Assembly (NCBI GenBank): GCA_039030335.1
Contig: JBCCEJ010000001.1
Span: 138,739-202,738 of the forward strand
Direction of reading: 5' to 3'
DNA length: 64,000 nt
Origin: JBCCEJ01 sp039030335
GTDB lineage: Bacteria > Pseudomonadota > Gammaproteobacteria > HK1
Under the pieces are notes generated by a model. It made no database searches and had not been told where the DNA came from. It saw only the letters and a program-made list of their open reading frames with translations. The position numbers and the translations under genes are program-made. Of the stretch, positions 60,879-64,000 are shown in pieces; position 1 is the stretch's first letter; the number at the start of each line of letters is the position of its first letter.

Positions 60879-62534
60879 TTACATCACCGCGTCGACGCCC
60901 AGCTTGCCGAAGCCCTGTTTCTCGAAGTTGCCCCTGAACAGGTCCCGGAGCTTGTTGGCGGCCGCGTCGTAAGCATCTTTATCGCCCCACATGTTGCGCG
61001 GGTTCAGGCGCTCCGCGTCGACGCCCGGACAGCTGCGTGGCATCCGCAGATTGAACACCGGGTGCACGTCCGATCCGGCGCCGTTGTGCAATTTGCCTTC
61101 GAGGCCTGCATTCAGCAGCGCGCGAGTGTCCTTGATCGAGATGCGCGGAGCCGAACTGGCTGGCCCGCCGCTCCAGCCGGTGTTCAGCAAGATGCAGCGC
61201 GCCTCGTTCTTCTCCATCTTCTCCCTCAGCAAGTTCGCGTACACCGAGGGGAACTGCGACATGAACGGTGCGCCGAAGCACGCACTGAACGTGGCTTGTG
61301 CTTCGGTCAGTCCAACCTCCGTGCCAGCCAACTTCGCCGTGAAGCCCTGTACGAAGTGGTACATCACGTCTTTGCCGTCGAGAATCGAAACTGGTGGTAG
61401 TACGCCAAACGCATCGGCTGTCAGCAACACGATGGTTTCCGGATGACCTCCACGGGCGCCGGCGGCGACGTTCGGGTTGGCGCTCAGCGGATACGAGAAG
61501 CGGGTGTTCTCGGTGATCGAGCCATCCGTGAGATCGAGATCCTGTGGGTCCGTTTCTTCGATCCGTCGACCCGGCAGCGGCGGGACGTTCTCGATGATCG
61601 TGCCAGGTTGGGACAGCGCTGCCGCGATCACCGGTTCCGCCTCTTTGTCGAGGTCGATGAGCTTCGCGTAGCAGCCGTCTTCCAGATTCGAGATGCCCTC
61701 GCTGGTCCAGCCGGTCTCGTCGTCGCCGATCAATTCGCGCGCCGGGTCAGCCGACAGCGTCGTTTTGCCAGTGCCTGACAGGCCAAACAGGATGGCGGCA
61801 TCGCTGCGCGGGCCGACGTTGGCCGAGCAGTGCATCGGGAGGTGCCCCTGCTGCGGCAGCAGAAAGTTCATAACCGTGAAAATGGTCTTCTTAACGCAGC
61901 CGCAGTAGTCGGCCCGGCCGGCGACGAGCACGATCTGATTGCGCATGTCGACGATCACGACGCGGTCAGACTTGGAGCCATCCCGCTCTGGTTCGCAGCG
62001 GAAGGACGGGACATTCAGCATCGTCCACCGCTTGCCCTCCACGTCTGCGATGCCGTCGACGTGTTTGGGAAACATGTTGTGCGCGAACATCGCGTGCGTC
62101 GCGAATTCGCCGACGAAACGGTAGGGGACGGCATACGCCGGGTCGGTGCCGGCGTAGACATCCTGCACGTACAGCGTGGAACCGCGTTGGTTCAGATACT
62201 CGACAACCCGTCTCAGCAGTCCCTCGAAATGATCCGGGTCGTACTTTTGCAGGTTGTCCTTCCACCAGACCTGCCCTTCGACCTCGGGCCACGCGACCAT
62301 GAAGGTATCGTTCACCGGCCGGCCGGTGCAGGTCGGGTCTGTGTAGAACACCAGCGGGCCGTCGACGCCGAGTTTGGTCGGGAACGCCTTCTGAGCATCG
62401 TCTGGACCGCCTGCCTCGACGCGCCCCCGGTCGTTCGCTATCGCCTCATGGAACAGCTGGTCTTTCGCCAGGTTGTGCTTGAACGAGACGGCGGTCAGTC
62501 CGAGCTTCTGACTCAGCGCGGATTTCAGGTCCAT
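60879..62534 (-). CDS. pckA: ATP-dependent phosphoenolpyruvate carboxykinase (divergent)
   Basis: A 551-residue enzyme that converts oxaloacetate and ATP to PEP and CO2 in gluconeogenesis. The P-loop GLSGTGKTTL is at residues 251-260 and the metal site in ELIGDDETGW follows. The substrate-binding segment, usually TGRSPKDKF, reads CTGRPVNDTF (69-78); the key Arg is kept but SPKDK is changed. MHCSANVG and RNMWGDKDAYD match the family. GAGG precedes the ATG. Growth on acids fed into the TCA cycle would need this enzyme, which fits its neighbours. Confidence 0.93.
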   Translation of the reverse strand: MDLKSALSQKLGLTAVSFKHNLAKDQLFHEAIANDRGRVEAGGPDDAQKAFPTKLGVDGPLVFYTDPTCTGRPVNDTFMVAWPEVEGQVWWKDNLQKYDPDHFEGLLRRVVEYLNQRGSTLYVQDVYAGTDPAYAVPYRFVGEFATHAMFAHNMFPKHVDGIADVEGKRWTMLNVPSFRCEPERDGSKSDRVVIVDMRNQIVLVAGRADYCGCVKKTIFTVMNFLLPQQGHLPMHCSANVGPRSDAAILFGLSGTGKTTLSADPARELIGDDETGWTSEGISNLEDGCYAKLIDLDKEAEPVIAAALSQPGTIIENVPPLPGRRIEETDPQDLDLTDGSITENTRFSYPLSANPNVAAGARGGHPETIVLLTADAFGVLPPVSILDGKDVMYHFVQGFTAKLAGTEVGLTEAQATFSACFGAPFMSQFPSVYANLLREKMEKNEARCILLNTGWSGGPASSAPRISIKDTRALLNAGLEGKLHNGAGSDVHPVFNLRMPRSCPGVDAERLNPRNMWGDKDAYDAAANKLRDLFRGNFEKQGFGKLGVDAVM

Positions 62535-63049
62535 GTTGGTCCTCTAAGGCGTAAGCGACAATTCGAATCGTGCGGGGGCAAACGCGCCACAGCGCCGCGA
62601 TACGGCCAGTTGAACGGCCGTCGCGGCGGAGTTTTTGACAGCGAATGGCTGGTGTCAGTACGGCGTGAGTCGTCGTACGGCGCAGGTCCCAAAATTAGTT
62701 CGCTACCATAACGTTTCAGCCAAACGCCCCGCAACAGGCCGCTGCCAACGTTGTGAGCTGGTCGCGCTTTTGCGCAGAACGAGGCTGGTGGCTCTGGCCA
62801 GAACCATCCAGCAGCCCGCCGGAACAGTCATATTCACAAAAAAGCTGCTGAGTTTCAGACAGTTCCGACCGCGAGCCTGCCATCCACGGTCGGTGGATTA
62901 ATCGCGACCCATGAGCTAGGCTCGCTCGCGAAAGGCCCGGGATCAGGGTCCGTCCAAATGCCCGGTAGCTAGAACGCCGGGCCGATACAACAAAAAAGTT
63001 GAGCAATTCTGTTGCGAATTGAACTTTGATGATTAGGAGAGGCATTTCG
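62535..63049. other. Divergent intergenic region between pckA and the TctC-type gene
   Basis: About 515 bp without a convincing ORF. It holds ATCCAC-N5-GTGGAT (62882-62898) inside a larger inverted pair GCGAGCCT (62871-62878) and AGGCTCGC (62918-62925), which could form a cruciform or paired operator. No clear sigma70 promoter is visible for either gene. Confidence 0.4.
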
Positions 63050-64000
63050 ATGAAGCGAAGAACTCTGACCACAGCGCTGCTTGCGCTGACGGCCTCGACA
63101 GCCCTGGTAACCACCAGCGCCGTGGCGGCCTGGACACCCAAAAAACCGATCGATTTCGTGATCATGGCGGGTAAAGGCGGCGGCGCCGACAAGATGGCGC
63201 GCCTGATGCAAAGCATCGTCGAAGAGAACAAATGGTCACCCCGGCCACTGGTTCCGGTTAACAAGCCCGGCGGCTCCGGCGCCGAAGCGCTGGTTCACTT
63301 GAAGAACAAGAACGGCGACAACCACACGATCATGGTGACGCTGAACAGCTTCTACACGACGCCGCTGCGTCAGCCGAAGCTCGGTGTGGATTCGCTGACG
63401 TTCACGCCCATTGGCCGCATGGCTGAGGACACCTTCTTGCTGTGGGTAAACAAGGACAGCGGCATCACCAACGTCGACCAGTTCGTCAAGGCCGCGAAGG
63501 CGGCCGGCAACAAATGGATCATGGCTGGCACGGGCAAAGGTCAGGAAGACCAGCTGCTGACGACGTTCCTGAACAATGCCTACGGCCTGCAGATGAAATA
63601 CGTGCCGTTCAAGGGCGGTGGCCGTGTCGCCAAAGAACTGGCCGGTAATCATGCCAACTCGACGGTGAACAACCCGTCCGAACAGCTGGGCTTCTACGAA
63701 GCGGGCAAGACCCAGGCCCTCGCCGCGTTCACACCGGAGCGTCTGGATCTGTTCAAGGATGCACCGACCTTCCGCGAACTCGGCAAGGATTTCGTCTACT
63801 TCATGCAGCGCTCGGTCGTGGGCGCCCCGGGTATGAGTGCCGAGGCGGCCGCGTTCTACCGCGACCTGTTCACGAAGGTCTACAAGTCCGAAAAGTGGCA
63901 GGGTTACATGAAGAAGAAGAGCCTTCAGGGTGACTTCATGACCGGTGACGATCTCAAGGCCTACTGGACGCGCGAGCGCGACATTCACGAAGTGATGCTG
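63050..64000 (+). CDS. Tripartite tricarboxylate transporter (TctC-type) substrate-binding protein, partial
   Basis: The first 317 codons of an exported binding protein; the stop lies past the window. The signal peptide is MKRRTLTTALLALTASTALV onward, cleaved after TTSAVAA. The mature part begins WTPKKPIDFVIMAGKGGGADKMARLM, the TctC pattern, followed by VPVNKPGGSGAEALVHL and WIMAGTGKGQEDQLLTTFL. It captures a carboxylate in the periplasm for a TctAB permease, which should follow downstream. AGGAGAGG supports the ATG. Confidence 0.92.
   Translation, partial: MKRRTLTTALLALTASTALVTTSAVAAWTPKKPIDFVIMAGKGGGADKMARLMQSIVEENKWSPRPLVPVNKPGGSGAEALVHLKNKNGDNHTIMVTLNSFYTTPLRQPKLGVDSLTFTPIGRMAEDTFLLWVNKDSGITNVDQFVKAAKAAGNKWIMAGTGKGQEDQLLTTFLNNAYGLQMKYVPFKGGGRVAKELAGNHANSTVNNPSEQLGFYEAGKTQALAAFTPERLDLFKDAPTFRELGKDFVYFMQRSVVGAPGMSAEAAAFYRDLFTKVYKSEKWQGYMKKKSLQGDFMTGDDLKAYWTRERDIHEVML

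Overview
The window is a GC-rich, gene-dense bacterial chromosome segment. It shows no tRNA or rRNA genes, CRISPR array, insertion sequence or phage gene. A very E. coli-like thymidine kinase, a Bcr/CflA-type exporter, a NAD-type formate dehydrogenase and an ATP-type PEP carboxykinase point to a proteobacterium. Gammaproteobacteria is the best guess, but this is inference. The gene content suits a heterotroph living on organic acids and other CoA-activated compounds: many dehydrogenases, crotonases, thioesterases, a CoA-transferase, Fe(II) and Rieske oxygenases, exporters and a tripartite tricarboxylate transporter (TTT) binding protein.

Layout. 0-5.3 kb: the start of a biotin carboxylase, a zinc alcohol dehydrogenase, a metal-dependent cyclase, an acyl-CoA dehydrogenase-like flavoprotein, thymidine kinase and a nitroreductase. 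5.5-9.9 kb: a papain-like protease fused to an alpha/beta-hydrolase domain, a Gfo/Idh/MocA oxidoreductase, a DUF2000 protein and an Asp/Glu racemase. 9.9-13.2 kb: a tight minus-strand operon of serine hydrolase, MFS exporter and two YeeE/YedE half-transporters. 13.3-16.1 kb: a TPR/beta-barrel outer-membrane protein overlapping a FecR-domain protein. 16.5-23.2 kb: Rieske oxygenase, SMP-30 hydrolase, 1-Cys peroxiredoxin, a PEP-CTERM-like secreted protein, a TauD dioxygenase, a DUF1028 protein and two overlapping hotdog thioesterases. 23.4-30.9 kb: SDR, two MFS carriers, an AraC regulator, a DUF4331 protein and a thiamine diphosphate enzyme.

The most interesting locus is at 31.17-31.68 kb. A carboxymuconolactone decarboxylase/AhpD-like gene is interrupted by one in-frame TGA exactly where the second cysteine of the redox motif belongs (CxxC read as CxxU). 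A hairpin starting 6 nt after the TGA carries GGGUC in its loop and looks like a bacterial SECIS element. I read it as one selenoprotein gene rather than two short ORFs or a pseudogene.

31.7-45.2 kb: crotonase, hydroxyacid dehydrogenase, CoA-transferase, FMN hydroxyacid oxidase, a catalytically dead Deg-like PDZ protein, PqiA-like and OmpH-like envelope proteins, an acyl-CoA-ligase-like protein lacking key motifs, a PhyH-type dioxygenase, a peptide deformylase, an EamA exporter and a patatin phospholipase. 45.4-53.4 kb: MoxR/VWA/crotonase cluster, a dienoyl-CoA-reductase-like SDR, a Cache-type class III nucleotide cyclase, an orphan solute-binding protein, a small membrane protein and an RRM protein. 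53.6-64 kb: central metabolism, with formate dehydrogenase (a Cys, not Sec, enzyme) behind a palindromic operator candidate, sucCD, pckA and the start of a TctC-type binding protein.

All functions come from reading translated motifs; no database search was run. Starts were moved from the longest ORF wherever a Shine-Dalgarno sequence, signal peptide or family pattern favoured an internal codon.
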